DNA from: Prevotella sp.
GTDB lineage: Bacteria > Bacteroidota > Bacteroidia > Bacteroidales > Muribaculaceae
Direction: 5' to 3'
NCBI GenBank assembly: GCA_023662865.1
Contig: JAMPIK010000005.1
Location: forward strand, 36,151 to 100,150
Length of the DNA: 64,000 bases
A model generated the notes under the pieces. That model was not told the DNA's origin, ran no database searches, and saw only the letters and a list, made by a program, of their open reading frames with translations. The position numbers and the translations under genes were made by a program. Shown one piece after another: positions 53,042 through 62,784 of this stretch. Positions within the stretch are counted from its first letter, which is position 1; each line of letters begins with the position of its first letter.

Positions 53042-53653
53042 TTATAAATATCGGGGGAACAAGAGTGATTTTGCGGTAGCCGTGTTTGGCGGATATATGC
53101 GAGTCAAGCCATTGGGCAATTCGGAGACGGGATTGTCTTGCCGGAGTCGAAACACCGACCTCATACGTGGTATCAGAGCCAGCGGATTGAAGGTGAATTT
53201 GAGCTTCTTTCCTTCCATAAGCATTGTTTGGTTTTCATCGGAAAATTTGGCGGACTTATGTTTAGGTGATGAAATGCTTTCAGATGAAACATTCTCGTAA
53301 ATGTAAGCGTGATATTCCTTGGGTGAGGCGGTGGGATAAAAATATGCGAGTACAGCTCCCGGTTCTAACAGAATGTCGGAAGATTCAACGGCAACGGCCT
53401 CAAATTCAGTAGCCAAACCATGCATCTTATGCGAGGCACGAACCAAAACCACTACGTTCCTGTCCGGCCAGTAATATATACCTTCGGGCGAACGCAGAGC
53501 GGTAGAGTCGCAATAAGCGCGAGCCGCCGCCATGTCCATATTCGGATATACACGGGCAGTGGAAGGCACATTGTGCTCATCGCAAAATCCCGGCAAGGGG
53601 AGCAGCAATAGCAGCAATGCAATCAGCAGGCATGTATTCGGTAATTTTTTCAC
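53042..53653 (-). CDS. Hypothetical secreted protein
   Basis: The 203-residue protein has a clear signal peptide (CLLIALLLLLLPLPGFC). The mature part has no family I recognise. A repeated feature is short beta-like stretches such as NVVVLVRASHK and AVLAYFYPTASPKEYHAYIY. The C-terminus is basic. It is encoded between the TamL gene (37 bases away) and the multi-domain DNA-binding gene, all on the same strand, so it may be part of the TamB-TamL operon. A role at the envelope is inferred from location only. Confidence 0.55.
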   Translation of the reverse strand: MKKLPNTCLLIALLLLLLPLPGFCDEHNVPSTARVYPNMDMAAARAYCDSTALRSPEGIYYWPDRNVVVLVRASHKMHGLATEFEAVAVESSDILLEPGAVLAYFYPTASPKEYHAYIYENVSSESISSPKHKSAKFSDENQTMLMEGKKLKFTFNPLALIPRMRSVFRLRQDNPVSELPNGLTRIYPPNTATAKSLLFPRYL

Positions 53654-53690
53654 ATCGCAAATTTACAAATAAAATTGCGAAAATGCAACA

Positions 53691-56012
53691 TTAGAACGGA
53701 TAACCTATTGCGAGGTGGAAAGCGAAGGCTTCTTTGAAGCGGATATTGAAATAGTGATTGGTGCCATTGTAATAGGGAGCATGGAGGCCGTAGCCGAGGT
53801 CACCGCGAATTACTATCATTCCCAAATCGGCGCGCAGACCCACACCGGTGCCCAATGCAATGTCTTTGAAGAACGTTTTGCCCTCAAGCTTGCCTCCGGG
53901 GCGATTGGGGTCGGCTTTAAGCAACCAGATATTTCCGGCATCGAGGAATACCGCACCGTGCAGAAAGCTGTAAATCGGGAAACGATACTCGGTGTTTAAT
54001 TCCAGTTTGAAAGTACCGGTTTGGTCAAAGTATCCGTTGATTTGGTCGGCAGGAGCGCGGTAAGAACCGGGGCCGATGGAGCGCACCGTGAACGCGCGAA
54101 TGGAGTTGGCTCCCCCGATATAGAACTGCTCGGAGTATGGCACCTCTTTCGAGTTGCCATAAGCATGAGCCGCACCGACGAGTACACGCGAGACGAGCCA
54201 TTGGTCTTTACCCTTGAAAAGCCGGCGCGAATATACAAGTTGCGCTTGCCCTTTGATGAACTGTGAGAATGGTGTGCCGAAAAGCTTTTTCTCACCTTTC
54301 ACTCCGCACATTGCATATATGCCGGAGAAGATATTGCCGGCTTCGCTTACTGTTGCCGTGAAGTTTATGCCGTTGATTTTATCGCGTTCAAGGAATTTGT
54401 CGAGCGTATAAGTGTAAGAGAGCAGCGGAATGAACTGGCTCTTGAAGCTCTCGGCGATTGCGGGGTTGGCGTTCATAATGGAGTCGAACTCCAAAGTGGT
54501 GTGCATCAGTTTGGTGTAAGTGAGTTTGAAGGGGGTGAACTGATGCAGTGTATGGCGAGTGGCACGCCATTCGTAGGAAATGCCGCTGCCGAACTGTGCC
54601 ATTTTGAAATAGTGAGGACGGTTGAGCAGGTCGGCGTGGAGGTTTAGGCGAGTCCAGTTGAGCTCACGGTGAGTACGCGGAATAAATCGCGGTGCAAGCA
54701 AACGCGGAAAAGCGAGCGAGGCGTTGAGCCCCAATTCATAACTGTTGAAGATTGAGGAGCTGCCGTGGCCGGTTTGCCACTCATACGAGGCGTTGAGCTG
54801 CACGGAAAACTGCTCCGCGCCGCCAAACACGTTTTTGTTTGTGAGCCCGAAAATCAGCCCCGGGCCCAGGTAGCTGTTCGACTTGGAGGTGGCGTTTACT
54901 TCAAGCGATGCTTCCAACGGCTTGTCGAAACGGCAAGTTATATCCACATTCAGCTTATTGTCGGATAGCAGAGTATCTGCCGGATACACCTGCATATCAA
55001 TGCTTGAGAAAATGCCGAGGCGGCTCAAGCGAGTTTGCGTGCGATCCATGTTTCGCACAGAGAAGTTTCTGCCCTCGCGGAAGGTGATGCAAGAAGGTAT
55101 CAGACCTTCTCTCAGGCGAGCCGGGCGCATTATTATGACGGTTGCTTTGGGGTCATGAATGGTGTCGGGAGTGCCGGGGCGGTGTGTGCTGTTACGAAGC
55201 ACCCGGACGGTCACATCGCCCGTCACCCATTGGCGAAGTGCCATAGGGGGTGTATCATCAGCCAGTGAAAGCTTCAGTGCAATTCGCTTTTGAGTGATTA
55301 TGGAATCGGCAAGAAATTCGATATATTCCGGGCGAAAATAATAGAACCCCCTGTTACGCAATGAGTTGGTTATACGAGTACGGGCTATTGACAATGAGTC
55401 GGTAGAGAAGCGATTGCCGACTTTCAGATACGGGTCTTTCAGCGCAAGCGAGTCTATGTAATGGAAAATTGTGCGGCCGGGAGCCTGAAAATAAATCAAA
55501 GAGTCGATGAGGTAAGGCTCACCAACCTCAACGGTGTAGTTGATACGCGCCTTTTTGGGATTTTTCTTGTCGGTGACAATATCATAAGTTGCCGTAGAGC
55601 CGAAGTATCCGTTGTTGTCAAGCACACTTTCCATCATCTTAACGCGCGCTTGCGGCTTGACAGCGGAGACAAGCACCGGATTTTTGGCAAAATGGCGGTA
55701 AATCCACCCTTTCAGCCCTCCGGCTGAGTCGCTCACATTGTTGTAAACCCAGAGCCCGATCGGGAACGGAGTGCGCACATACGGGCTCATGAGCGGCATC
55801 GGGTTGTTGGGCTTTACATTGCCAACTTCCTTTACATCGCTTACCAGCCCGGAGGGTAATTTCTGCTCCGGGTCTATCGGCTTGACATCAAATTTCTTAA
55901 GTCCGGTGTACAATATCTCGCCGTCCGGAATTCGGCGCGTAGTGGAGCAAGCGCACATTACGGCGAGCAATAGGAGCAATGCGTATAAATATGTGAGGCG
56001 CGAGTTTTTCAT
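53691..56012 (-). CDS. tamL: BamA/TamA-family outer-membrane lipoprotein TamL
   Basis: The 773-residue protein has a lipobox ending at Cys22 (LAVMCAC), POTRA-like domains in the first half (GEPYLIDSLIYF, YFRPEYIEFLADS) and a C-terminal 16-strand barrel of the Omp85 kind (FYIGGANSIRAFTVRSIGPGSY, the conserved lid motif, and a final LAIGYPF with terminal Phe). Lipidated TamA-like proteins paired with TamB are the Bacteroidota form called TamL. It overlaps tamB by four bases. Together they should help move phospholipids or assemble proteins between the membranes. Confidence 0.88.
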   Translation of the reverse strand: MKNSRLTYLYALLLLLAVMCACSTTRRIPDGEILYTGLKKFDVKPIDPEQKLPSGLVSDVKEVGNVKPNNPMPLMSPYVRTPFPIGLWVYNNVSDSAGGLKGWIYRHFAKNPVLVSAVKPQARVKMMESVLDNNGYFGSTATYDIVTDKKNPKKARINYTVEVGEPYLIDSLIYFQAPGRTIFHYIDSLALKDPYLKVGNRFSTDSLSIARTRITNSLRNRGFYYFRPEYIEFLADSIITQKRIALKLSLADDTPPMALRQWVTGDVTVRVLRNSTHRPGTPDTIHDPKATVIIMRPARLREGLIPSCITFREGRNFSVRNMDRTQTRLSRLGIFSSIDMQVYPADTLLSDNKLNVDITCRFDKPLEASLEVNATSKSNSYLGPGLIFGLTNKNVFGGAEQFSVQLNASYEWQTGHGSSSIFNSYELGLNASLAFPRLLAPRFIPRTHRELNWTRLNLHADLLNRPHYFKMAQFGSGISYEWRATRHTLHQFTPFKLTYTKLMHTTLEFDSIMNANPAIAESFKSQFIPLLSYTYTLDKFLERDKINGINFTATVSEAGNIFSGIYAMCGVKGEKKLFGTPFSQFIKGQAQLVYSRRLFKGKDQWLVSRVLVGAAHAYGNSKEVPYSEQFYIGGANSIRAFTVRSIGPGSYRAPADQINGYFDQTGTFKLELNTEYRFPIYSFLHGAVFLDAGNIWLLKADPNRPGGKLEGKTFFKDIALGTGVGLRADLGMIVIRGDLGYGLHAPYYNGTNHYFNIRFKEAFAFHLAIGYPF

Positions 56013-59000
56013 TTTTCAGTGGGGGTATCAACGTTAACGGAGTCTTTGGGCAATACGAACAGTGTGCTGTCGGAGGGTACCGAGTCGTTCGGCACCGGCA
56101 AGCGGCGTTTGTGGCGGCGAAAGCGGAACATCGAGCGCAATGAGTCAAGCTTACGGCGCATCACGAAACCTACACCTGTTTCGGTCACTTCTCCTTCCAA
56201 TATGCTCTCATAGCCGGTATGGCGGAACAAGCGCAGATACATATTCAGGTTGGTGCTCTGTTTCAAGGCGTACTCAAACGAAATGTCGGAGATGAGGTTT
56301 TGAGCGAAATTCTCATCGGCATCTGCATCGGTTGAATAGTTGCCGCCTACTATTATTTTAAATCGGTTGTCGAACAGACTCTTGCTTACCTGATATGAAT
56401 AGCTGGTGGTGCTGTTCTTCTGTCCGTCTACGGTCTGCTTGTAGTTGTCGATACCGAACGAGAGGTCCACACCTTTTATTGTCTTGGCCGCCCATGAGTT
56501 CAGTTGTCCTTCAAGGAAGGAGTATAGCGGGTTGGAGAGATTTGCATTGGCTTTCACACCCGGGCCGGTGTATGTGTTGGTGAGCAACAAGTGCATTGCC
56601 GAGGCTGAACGCTGTTCGGGAGTCATGGACATAAGTTCGTTTTGAACGGTCATGTCATCGTCTGTGGAGAGGTCGAAGGTCACTTTGGGAGCCGAAAGAT
56701 TGCCGGACACCGCGAGGCCTACATCAAAGTAAATAAGCCGGGAGTTCACGCCCTCCTGTTGCACATTGGCTTTCACTCTGTCGGTGGCATTTATATGCAG
56801 GGCGGGGTTCATCAGCTCTCCGCTCCAATTTACGTATGAGCCTTCATCAAAACTGAAAGTCTTCTCGCCAATCATGGGGATGCTGTAGCGGGCAAAGCCC
56901 GTGCCGAGGAAGAGCGAGCCGTTGAGCTTCATGTCGCCCATGAAATTTTGGGTATAAGAGAGTTGTCCGTATGGAGTGAGCGTCACCTTGTCAGTGCCGT
57001 TGGTTGAGAGGTTAACGGTGGCCTTGGCGCCGTTAACAATGTTGAGCGCAGCCTCAATGCGCATATTCATAGGCGGAGTGAACACGGAGTCGGGCTTGGC
57101 TACCAATGTGGAGTCTGAGAATTGCACAAACTTCACCACATCGGTGGTATTGCCGCTCGAAATAGCCGAAGAGGCTGTTGAGATTGTATAGAAAATATCC
57201 GTGGCCGGCAATATGGAGAGAGAAGCGTTGACATCAAGCCAATTCACCGGACCTTTCGCCGTGGCATCAAGGTTTATGAACAGCTTGCCGTAAAGGTCGT
57301 TGGAGGAACGATTATTGTCAACCAGAGCTACATTCTCTCCGTTGAGGGCAAGGTCTATTGCGATGTTGCTGATGTCGGAAGCATCTACATTACCGTTGAG
57401 CTGCAACGAATTGTCGTTTGCGCCGTAAATGTCGAATTTATTGAAACGCAACACATTGTTTTCCACTACAACCGGGTTGTCGTTGTCAAGGCGAATGGTG
57501 GTCCCGGCCATCGGTATTCTGATTCCGGCGGAGTCACAGGTGAAGGAGCCGTTAAGCAGCGGTGCGCTGAATTCTCCGGTCATTTTCAGGGATCCGTTCA
57601 GGCAGCCGGCAAGTTGCATATATTCCGATGAGAGGAACGGATTGGCTATGGAGAGCGGGAACTCTTTGAGACGCAGCTCAAAAGCAGTGGGAGTGCCGTC
57701 GGAACGCCGTGCGCGCGCTGTCGAGTCGTTAATCATATATCCGCGCAGTTCAAGTATCTCCTTGCCGTTGAGGAGCATACCTATTTTACCGCCGGAATTT
57801 CCGGTGAAGCCCATGCCGGCCTTCACGTCAAGATTCAGGTCTCCGATGCGGTTGTTGTTGTAGCTCAAATCTTTGATACCCACAGAGCCGGTGCCGGTAA
57901 TGGCGTTGCCGCGATACACGAGAGTGAGGTCTGAATTGAGGTCTCCCTTTACGGGGGGGGCGAGTACGTCCATTTGCAAGAAGTCCTGAATGTGCAGGTT
58001 GGCAATCTGTATTTGCAGAGATTGCAAAGAGTCGGGACGCTCGGGGGTGAGCAGGCGAATGCTTGAGCCGCCGCTGGAAGCGGTGAGGTCGGCCTGTACT
58101 CTTGCACCGGGGCCTATTTGGATATAGTTGTCATCGTTGATTTCCCACGGCTTGTATGCGATGGTGGCGTTCAGCGGAGTAAGGTGTACATTTACCGTAG
58201 AGTCCATCAAGGCGGCTGTCAGACCCAGCCTGTAACCTTCCGCGCCTTCAAGATTCTTTTGCCTTAAATAAGCCGACAGACGGTTTGCACCCAAATAGCC
58301 GGAAATGTTTACACTTGAGAAGTCCGGCAAATTGGTTGCCGTATTGCCTACATGCGCCTTATAGTCAAGCATATGGCCACGCTGGCTCAAATCCAGAGTA
58401 ATGGTGTCGAGGGTAAGAGATGAATTTCCGGCCTCAAGCAGCTCCATGTTGCCCGACAATACTGAGTCATTTTGCAGCGACAGATTTAAAGAGCTGAATT
58501 TATAGCTCGTATTGCCGAGGAAATGGTCGGCAAGCCCGGAGCCTTGCAAGTCCATATTGAGAGTAAACATTGGCAATGCCGCGGCAATGCTCTCCATATC
58601 GAGGTCGCGAATTTCAACCTGCTTCATCGCCATATCGATTGTCTTCGGCAAATTTGCCATGAGCGATTTCAGCGGTGAGGAGGCGTCAAAATTGAGTATC
58701 AGGCCTTCGCTGTACAGGTCGAGTCGGGTATTTTCGGCTTCGCTTACAAAGGTTGCCTCAAATGCCTGTGGAATGGTATAGCGTGTGCCGGCATAATCCC
58801 AGTCAAGATTGTCTAATGCCGCATCAAGATTGCAGAAGTAAGTGTTAATGTCAGCCGTGCCGTTCAGATAGAACGTTGCCGCACCGGCACACGGAGTGTC
58901 AATAAATCCGAGTTTATGCAAATCGGCATGGCGAATGTCTGCCTCCATGTCGGTAGTCAGCGTATTTCCGGCGAAATGACCGGAGGCGATAAACGAGAGA

Positions 59001-60901
59001 TCCAGATTGGGATTGTCGCTGTCAAGGTTAATGTCGTAATCGCCGTTTTCCAGAGTGGCGATCAGCGATAGCGGGGCGAGATTGTTGCCATCGTAAACCA
59101 AAGTGTTCATGTCGGCCTCAATATCGGTTGCCGCTCCTTTATTCATCGGATTGAACCCGGCGCCGTGAGCTTTGAGTTTGCCGCTGACAGTGCCCACACC
59201 CAAAGAGGGCATTATGGAGCTTACATTGAAGTCGGTGAGGGAGACATCGGCATCATATCGTTCCGAGTTCATGAATAAAGACCCGGCCACTGAAGCGTTG
59301 CCGGCACTTGAGCGCATGGCAAGTTTCGCACGGTAATTGTCCGGAGCGACGGCAATCTTTCCTTTAATGGCGAATGTGGGTATCTTCAGCCCCATGAAGG
59401 ATAGTTCGGCGCCGAACCAACGGTTGATTACCCCGGCATCCTGCAAGGAACCGTCAAGGTCAACCGATGCACGCAGTCGCTTCATGTCAAGGGGATTATA
59501 TACATGCCCGGAGGCTTTCAGTGAAAGAAAACGCCGTATATTGACACTCAACTTGTTAATGTCAAGTGCGGAGATTGTGCCGGAAAGGTCGGCATCAAAC
59601 TCTATCGGGTCGCGGTTGGGCAATCTGCTCAATATCGGCTTGAGGCTTGGCATATAGGCATACAAATCCGCCCACCCCAATAAGCCGGAAGCTTTGGCGT
59701 TAATCGGAGCATCAGGGTTAAGCTCCATAAGCTCATAGGTGATATCAGCATCGGCTCGGAGAGAGGAATAGGGGGTCTTGACATATAACTGCGACAGGTT
59801 TATGCCCATAGAGTCAATGTCAATTGTGCCGGAGCCGGAGGTAATGCACAAGCCGGAGCGCTCCTTTGCTTTCATACTCTTGATTGGCAAACGCACCGTT
59901 GAGGCTTGGTTGTAGAAATTGTCAATAGATAGTGCAACATCGGTAGCCTCGATATATGAAGGATCAAAGCCCGGCAGAGGCCTGGCACCGTCAATGCCAT
60001 AGAAAGCGTAATCAAAGTTCAGATTGGCTTTGTCCAGTTTTATAATAAAGGGCTTTGAGGGAGGAGAGGCGGTGTCAATCGGAGCCGGGTGCGAGGCAAC
60101 GTTCTCCGCAGTTGGAGTTATATACCGGGCTTTACCCTTATTAACGGTGAGCGAGGCGGCATGGATATTGGAGTTCTTCAAATCAATGAGGGCACCGATA
60201 AGCATCCCTGAACCTATGGTGAGATCAAGGTCCTTGACTGTGGGCAGCATTGACATGCGGAAACGCACATTGTTCATACTTAGACGGTCTGCGGCAATCA
60301 CCCACTCCGTAGGGGTGGAAACGCTGTCCGGTTTTTGCTTCCACACATCCATAATCAGGCTCACATCAGCATTTTTCAGCACCGGCTTGCACAAGCGGAT
60401 ATGCGAGCTTTCGAGGTTCAGGTCGCTGCCCTCTTGGAAAGTGAGCGACCCGGCTTTCAGGCGCATTGTCATGGACGAGTCTTCGGAGACCATCATATAT
60501 TTACCGTCCAAAAGGCTCACCTTGTTAATCTGCGCATCGAGTTTGAGCAGAGGCAACATCTTGACATCAGCTATCAGAGAGCCGGCCTGTACCATAGTGT
60601 CACCCTTTTCGGTGAGTACAAGCACATTGTCAAGCTGTACATCAAGCGGGAATTTCAGCCTGAACTTCCCGATATCTACCGTCAAACCCGTAGATTTGGA
60701 TACTATGTGGCAAGCGGCATCTTTCAGCCATTCCTGCACGAACGGCACATATACCAACACAGGCAGTATAAGCACGAACACAATAATTCCGGCGAGAGTC
60801 CGGAGCAGGCGTCTAAGCCACCGGGGCTTAATCCAATGCTTTCGGGGCTTATTGCCGTCAGTCTGTACTGTGGTTGTGTTCTGTCCGCTGTGTTCGGGCA
60901 T
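56009..60901 (-). CDS. tamB: Translocation/assembly module TamB
   Basis: This 1630-residue protein has one N-terminal membrane helix (LRTLAGIIVFVLILPVLVYV) and a very long AsmA-like beta-repeat body, as in TamB and other bridge proteins. The C-terminal DUF490 domain is visible (LFLGTGFARYSIPMIGEKTF, ISDISFEYALKQSTNLNMYLR). The body spans the periplasm as a hydrophobic groove. TamL, its outer-membrane partner, follows with a four-base overlap. Homologues range widely in length; this one is of ordinary size for Bacteroidota. Confidence 0.92.
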   Translation of the reverse strand: MPEHSGQNTTTVQTDGNKPRKHWIKPRWLRRLLRTLAGIIVFVLILPVLVYVPFVQEWLKDAACHIVSKSTGLTVDIGKFRLKFPLDVQLDNVLVLTEKGDTMVQAGSLIADVKMLPLLKLDAQINKVSLLDGKYMMVSEDSSMTMRLKAGSLTFQEGSDLNLESSHIRLCKPVLKNADVSLIMDVWKQKPDSVSTPTEWVIAADRLSMNNVRFRMSMLPTVKDLDLTIGSGMLIGALIDLKNSNIHAASLTVNKGKARYITPTAENVASHPAPIDTASPPSKPFIIKLDKANLNFDYAFYGIDGARPLPGFDPSYIEATDVALSIDNFYNQASTVRLPIKSMKAKERSGLCITSGSGTIDIDSMGINLSQLYVKTPYSSLRADADITYELMELNPDAPINAKASGLLGWADLYAYMPSLKPILSRLPNRDPIEFDADLSGTISALDINKLSVNIRRFLSLKASGHVYNPLDMKRLRASVDLDGSLQDAGVINRWFGAELSFMGLKIPTFAIKGKIAVAPDNYRAKLAMRSSAGNASVAGSLFMNSERYDADVSLTDFNVSSIMPSLGVGTVSGKLKAHGAGFNPMNKGAATDIEADMNTLVYDGNNLAPLSLIATLENGDYDINLDSDNPNLDLSFIASGHFAGNTLTTDMEADIRHADLHKLGFIDTPCAGAATFYLNGTADINTYFCNLDAALDNLDWDYAGTRYTIPQAFEATFVSEAENTRLDLYSEGLILNFDASSPLKSLMANLPKTIDMAMKQVEIRDLDMESIAAALPMFTLNMDLQGSGLADHFLGNTSYKFSSLNLSLQNDSVLSGNMELLEAGNSSLTLDTITLDLSQRGHMLDYKAHVGNTATNLPDFSSVNISGYLGANRLSAYLRQKNLEGAEGYRLGLTAALMDSTVNVHLTPLNATIAYKPWEINDDNYIQIGPGARVQADLTASSGGSSIRLLTPERPDSLQSLQIQIANLHIQDFLQMDVLAPPVKGDLNSDLTLVYRGNAITGTGSVGIKDLSYNNNRIGDLNLDVKAGMGFTGNSGGKIGMLLNGKEILELRGYMINDSTARARRSDGTPTAFELRLKEFPLSIANPFLSSEYMQLAGCLNGSLKMTGEFSAPLLNGSFTCDSAGIRIPMAGTTIRLDNDNPVVVENNVLRFNKFDIYGANDNSLQLNGNVDASDISNIAIDLALNGENVALVDNNRSSNDLYGKLFINLDATAKGPVNWLDVNASLSILPATDIFYTISTASSAISSGNTTDVVKFVQFSDSTLVAKPDSVFTPPMNMRIEAALNIVNGAKATVNLSTNGTDKVTLTPYGQLSYTQNFMGDMKLNGSLFLGTGFARYSIPMIGEKTFSFDEGSYVNWSGELMNPALHINATDRVKANVQQEGVNSRLIYFDVGLAVSGNLSAPKVTFDLSTDDDMTVQNELMSMTPEQRSASAMHLLLTNTYTGPGVKANANLSNPLYSFLEGQLNSWAAKTIKGVDLSFGIDNYKQTVDGQKNSTTSYSYQVSKSLFDNRFKIIVGGNYSTDADADENFAQNLISDISFEYALKQSTNLNMYLRLFRHTGYESILEGEVTETGVGFVMRRKLDSLRSMFRFRRHKRRLPVPNDSVPSDSTLFVLPKDSVNVDTPTEK

Positions 60902-61005
60902 ATCGGCTGTGTTTTAGTTGAAATATAGTTTACAATAGTTTACAATAAAACAAGCCGCGAGCTGTTATGGTTGAGAGAACAGTTAAAAAAATGTAAAGAT
61001 TGTAA

Positions 61006-61389
61006 TTATTCTTTTCGTAACCAAAGGATTAGGATAGACGCCAAAACGGTGCCGGCTGCATCTGCGCCCAAGTCTGTCCATTCCAAACTTCTGCCCAGCT
61101 CCATGATGCGTTGCAACCACTCCACAGAGGCTCCAATAGCAATGGAAACCGCGGCACATCCCCACACGCCCCCTTTACACGGTCGGCGCCGGCTAATCTT
61201 CTCCAAATCAATGTAAAACATCCAAGCCAATCCCCCGAACATTACTGCATGAATCAGCTTGTCTGCACCGGGGAAGAGCGGCACATCAACATCTCCCACC
61301 GGCTTAGGAGCCAGTGTGAGCCAAAAGATTGCGCCCATTGTGAGAAGCGAACAGACGGCTACCGGTATGCGATACAGAAGTTTTATCAT
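61006..61389 (-). CDS. VanZ-like membrane protein
   Basis: The 127-residue protein has three or four membrane helices. VanZ-like features are LTLAPKP near the first helix, DKLIHAVMFGGLAWMFY with the conserved His, and EWLQRIMELGRSLEWTDLGADAAGT, split here at residues 91-115. The family's function is unclear outside glycopeptide resistance; nothing here implies resistance. The ATG at 61389 directly touches the end of the snap-back repeat copy 2, so its leader lies in the repeat. Confidence 0.82.
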   Translation of the reverse strand: MIKLLYRIPVAVCSLLTMGAIFWLTLAPKPVGDVDVPLFPGADKLIHAVMFGGLAWMFYIDLEKISRRRPCKGGVWGCAAVSIAIGASVEWLQRIMELGRSLEWTDLGADAAGTVLASILILWLRKE

Positions 61390-61588
61390 AAGGCAGGTTC
61401 AATAACTTGATTCAAGGTGATTTTGAGATGAATTTTAGGCTGATTTAAGGTTTTGTAGAGGGAGCAATGCGAGCATTGTGCCCGAAACAAACCCTTAAAG
61501 CAGTCAAAATTCAGGCAAAATCAGCCGAAAGCCTGAATTTTTAATAATTAATAATTGCGCAGCGTTCAATTTATAGAACCTGACTTAA
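61389..61588. repeat. Snap-back repeat element, copy 2
   Basis: About 200 bp are closely similar to the reverse complement of 33562-33760 along the whole length, by eye above 80%. One end reads AAGGCAGGTTC (61390-61400); the other has TTCAATTTATAGAACCTGAC (61565-61584) then TTAA. The terminal repeats are less perfect than in copy 1. The palindrome CAATGCGAGCATTG is kept near 61465. It lies between tRNA-Leu and the VanZ-like gene and abuts the latter's start codon. Confidence 0.85.
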
Positions 61589-61633
61589 GTAGAAAATAGG
61601 GCGTATGGAAAAGCCACACGCCCTGACAAAAGG

Positions 61634-61718
61634 TACAGAAAGCGGGACTCGAACCCGCACGGAACTTCCGTCCCAAAAGATTTTAAGTCTTTCGTGTCTA
61701 CCATTCCACCATTTCTGC
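61634..61718 (-). tRNA. tRNA-Leu (anticodon TAA)
   Basis: The minus-strand sequence forms a class II tRNA. Acceptor GCAGAAA pairs with TTTCTGT (one wobble), the anticodon loop CTTAAAA gives TAA, a long variable arm (GGGACGGAAGTTCCG) follows, and the T arm has GGTTCGAGTCC. The 5' end is 61718; discriminator A is at 61634. CCA is not encoded. Confidence 0.94.
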
Positions 61719-61781
61719 ATCCGGTTGACAAGTGCAAAATTACTTAAAAATCCCGAATTGACAAAATCGCTCCGTAAAAAG

Positions 61782-61812
61782 TTGGCGGAGTGCAAAAAAT
61801 TCCGTAACTTTG
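61782..61812 (+). promoter_or_regulatory. rpsO promoter
   Basis: TTG at 61782-61784 and TAACTTTG at 61805-61812 are 20 bases apart. The leader to the rpsO ATG is about 145 bases, long enough to hold an S15 autoregulatory structure, though I could not draw one with confidence. Confidence 0.65.
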
Positions 61813-61964
61813 CACCGCTTTTTGACCAAAGATGCGTCGGCGTTGCTGCCGAGTGGCTCTCGCAAGTGAGTGCGCAGGCGTTATTTTTGTCAGGCAAAGT
61901 TCACGGTCTTAGGTACGATAGTTGCCAAAGGCTTAATTTATAAACAATTTTAAAATTTTTCATC

Positions 61965-62240
61965 ATGCATCTCAGCACAGAAGAAAAGAAAGCCATTTTC
62001 GAGAAGTACGGTCAAGGTCCTACTGATACCGGTAGCCCCGAAAGCCAAATCGCTCTGTTCTCAATCCGTATCAAACATCTTACAGAGCACTTGAAGGAGA
62101 ACCACAAAGACTACACTACCGCACGTGCACTGAAAGCACTTGTAGGTCAGCGTCGCAGCCTCCTTGACTATCTCATTCGCAAGGACATCAACCGTTACCG
62201 CGCAATCATCGCCAAGAAAGAACTCGGTATCCGCAAATAA
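61965..62240 (+). CDS. rpsO: 30S ribosomal protein S15
   Basis: The 91-residue protein has the S15 features: FGQ-type KYGQGPTDTGSPESQIALFS, then IKHLTEHLKENHKDYTTARAL and LVGQRRSLLDYL. S15 is an early binder of 16S rRNA in small-subunit assembly. The gene is monocistronic, with its own promoter and a strong terminator. No pnp gene follows in this window. Confidence 0.97.
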   Translation: MHLSTEEKKAIFEKYGQGPTDTGSPESQIALFSIRIKHLTEHLKENHKDYTTARALKALVGQRRSLLDYLIRKDINRYRAIIAKKELGIRK

Positions 62241-62281
62241 TTGCACCGCCTTAATTGTCGCGCAAGCGGACAAATCCCACA

Positions 62282-62321
62282 AAGCCGAAGCATTCCCCCT
62301 CGGAATCGCCTCGGCTTTTTT
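62282..62321 (+). terminator. Intrinsic terminator after rpsO
   Basis: AAGCCGAAGCATTCC pairs with GGAATCGCCTCGGCTT apart from a small internal mismatch, around a C-rich loop. Six T residues follow. Confidence 0.85.
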
Positions 62322-62784
62322 ATACCATATCAGCAATGCGGCAATAGCTATGACGGCACAAGACCGGCAAGCCTCCGCCTCGCAATAAATGCACCCTATT
62401 GAAATATGCTATATGAGTTTGAATCAAGATTGATTAAAGGCAAACGCAACTCTTGCCATAAGACAAGAGTCTATGCGGATAACGCGGATTTTTTATTTGG
62501 CATTGAATATCAACGGTTTTAGCGGATGTCAAGTGATTTTGCCTCGGTAAAATCACTTGACTGCAAATAGGAGTGGAACTGTGATGACTGACAATATTAT
62601 TGAAGAAGCAAAAGCTGACATATAAATATCCTATACCATTCGCAGTTTAGCGATTTCGCAGTAGCGAAATCGCTAAACATCAGCTTTTTGAAATTAAAAT
62701 GAATTAAAGACCTGTGCTATCAGCGCTCATGAAGTTGCCGCAGACAAGAGCTCTTAGAGCTTGTTTAATAAAAAATGTGAACGC
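62322..62784. other. Gene-free stretch with three perfect hairpins
   Basis: I see no gene; the longest start-to-stop frame of note is 13 codons at 62583 (MTDNIIEEAKADI). Three perfect inverted repeats follow one another: 7-bp arms at 62449-62455/62464-62470, 12-bp arms at 62529-62540/62549-62560 and 15-bp arms with a 4-base loop at 62645-62659/62664-62678. None is followed by a long T run. This stretch leads into the structured RNA copy B. Confidence 0.7.

Noticed and set aside
60024..60917. 297-codon open frame antisense to tamB
   Set aside because: TamB continues without a break here and the antisense product is low in sense (Ser- and Arg-rich).
61006..61389. Glycopeptide resistance (vanZ)
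   Set aside because: The protein is only a distant VanZ-like membrane protein with no other van genes; no resistance claim is justified.
62449..62678. CRISPR array or tandem repeat
   Set aside because: The three hairpins have different sequences and no common repeat unit or regular spacing, and there are no cas genes in the window.
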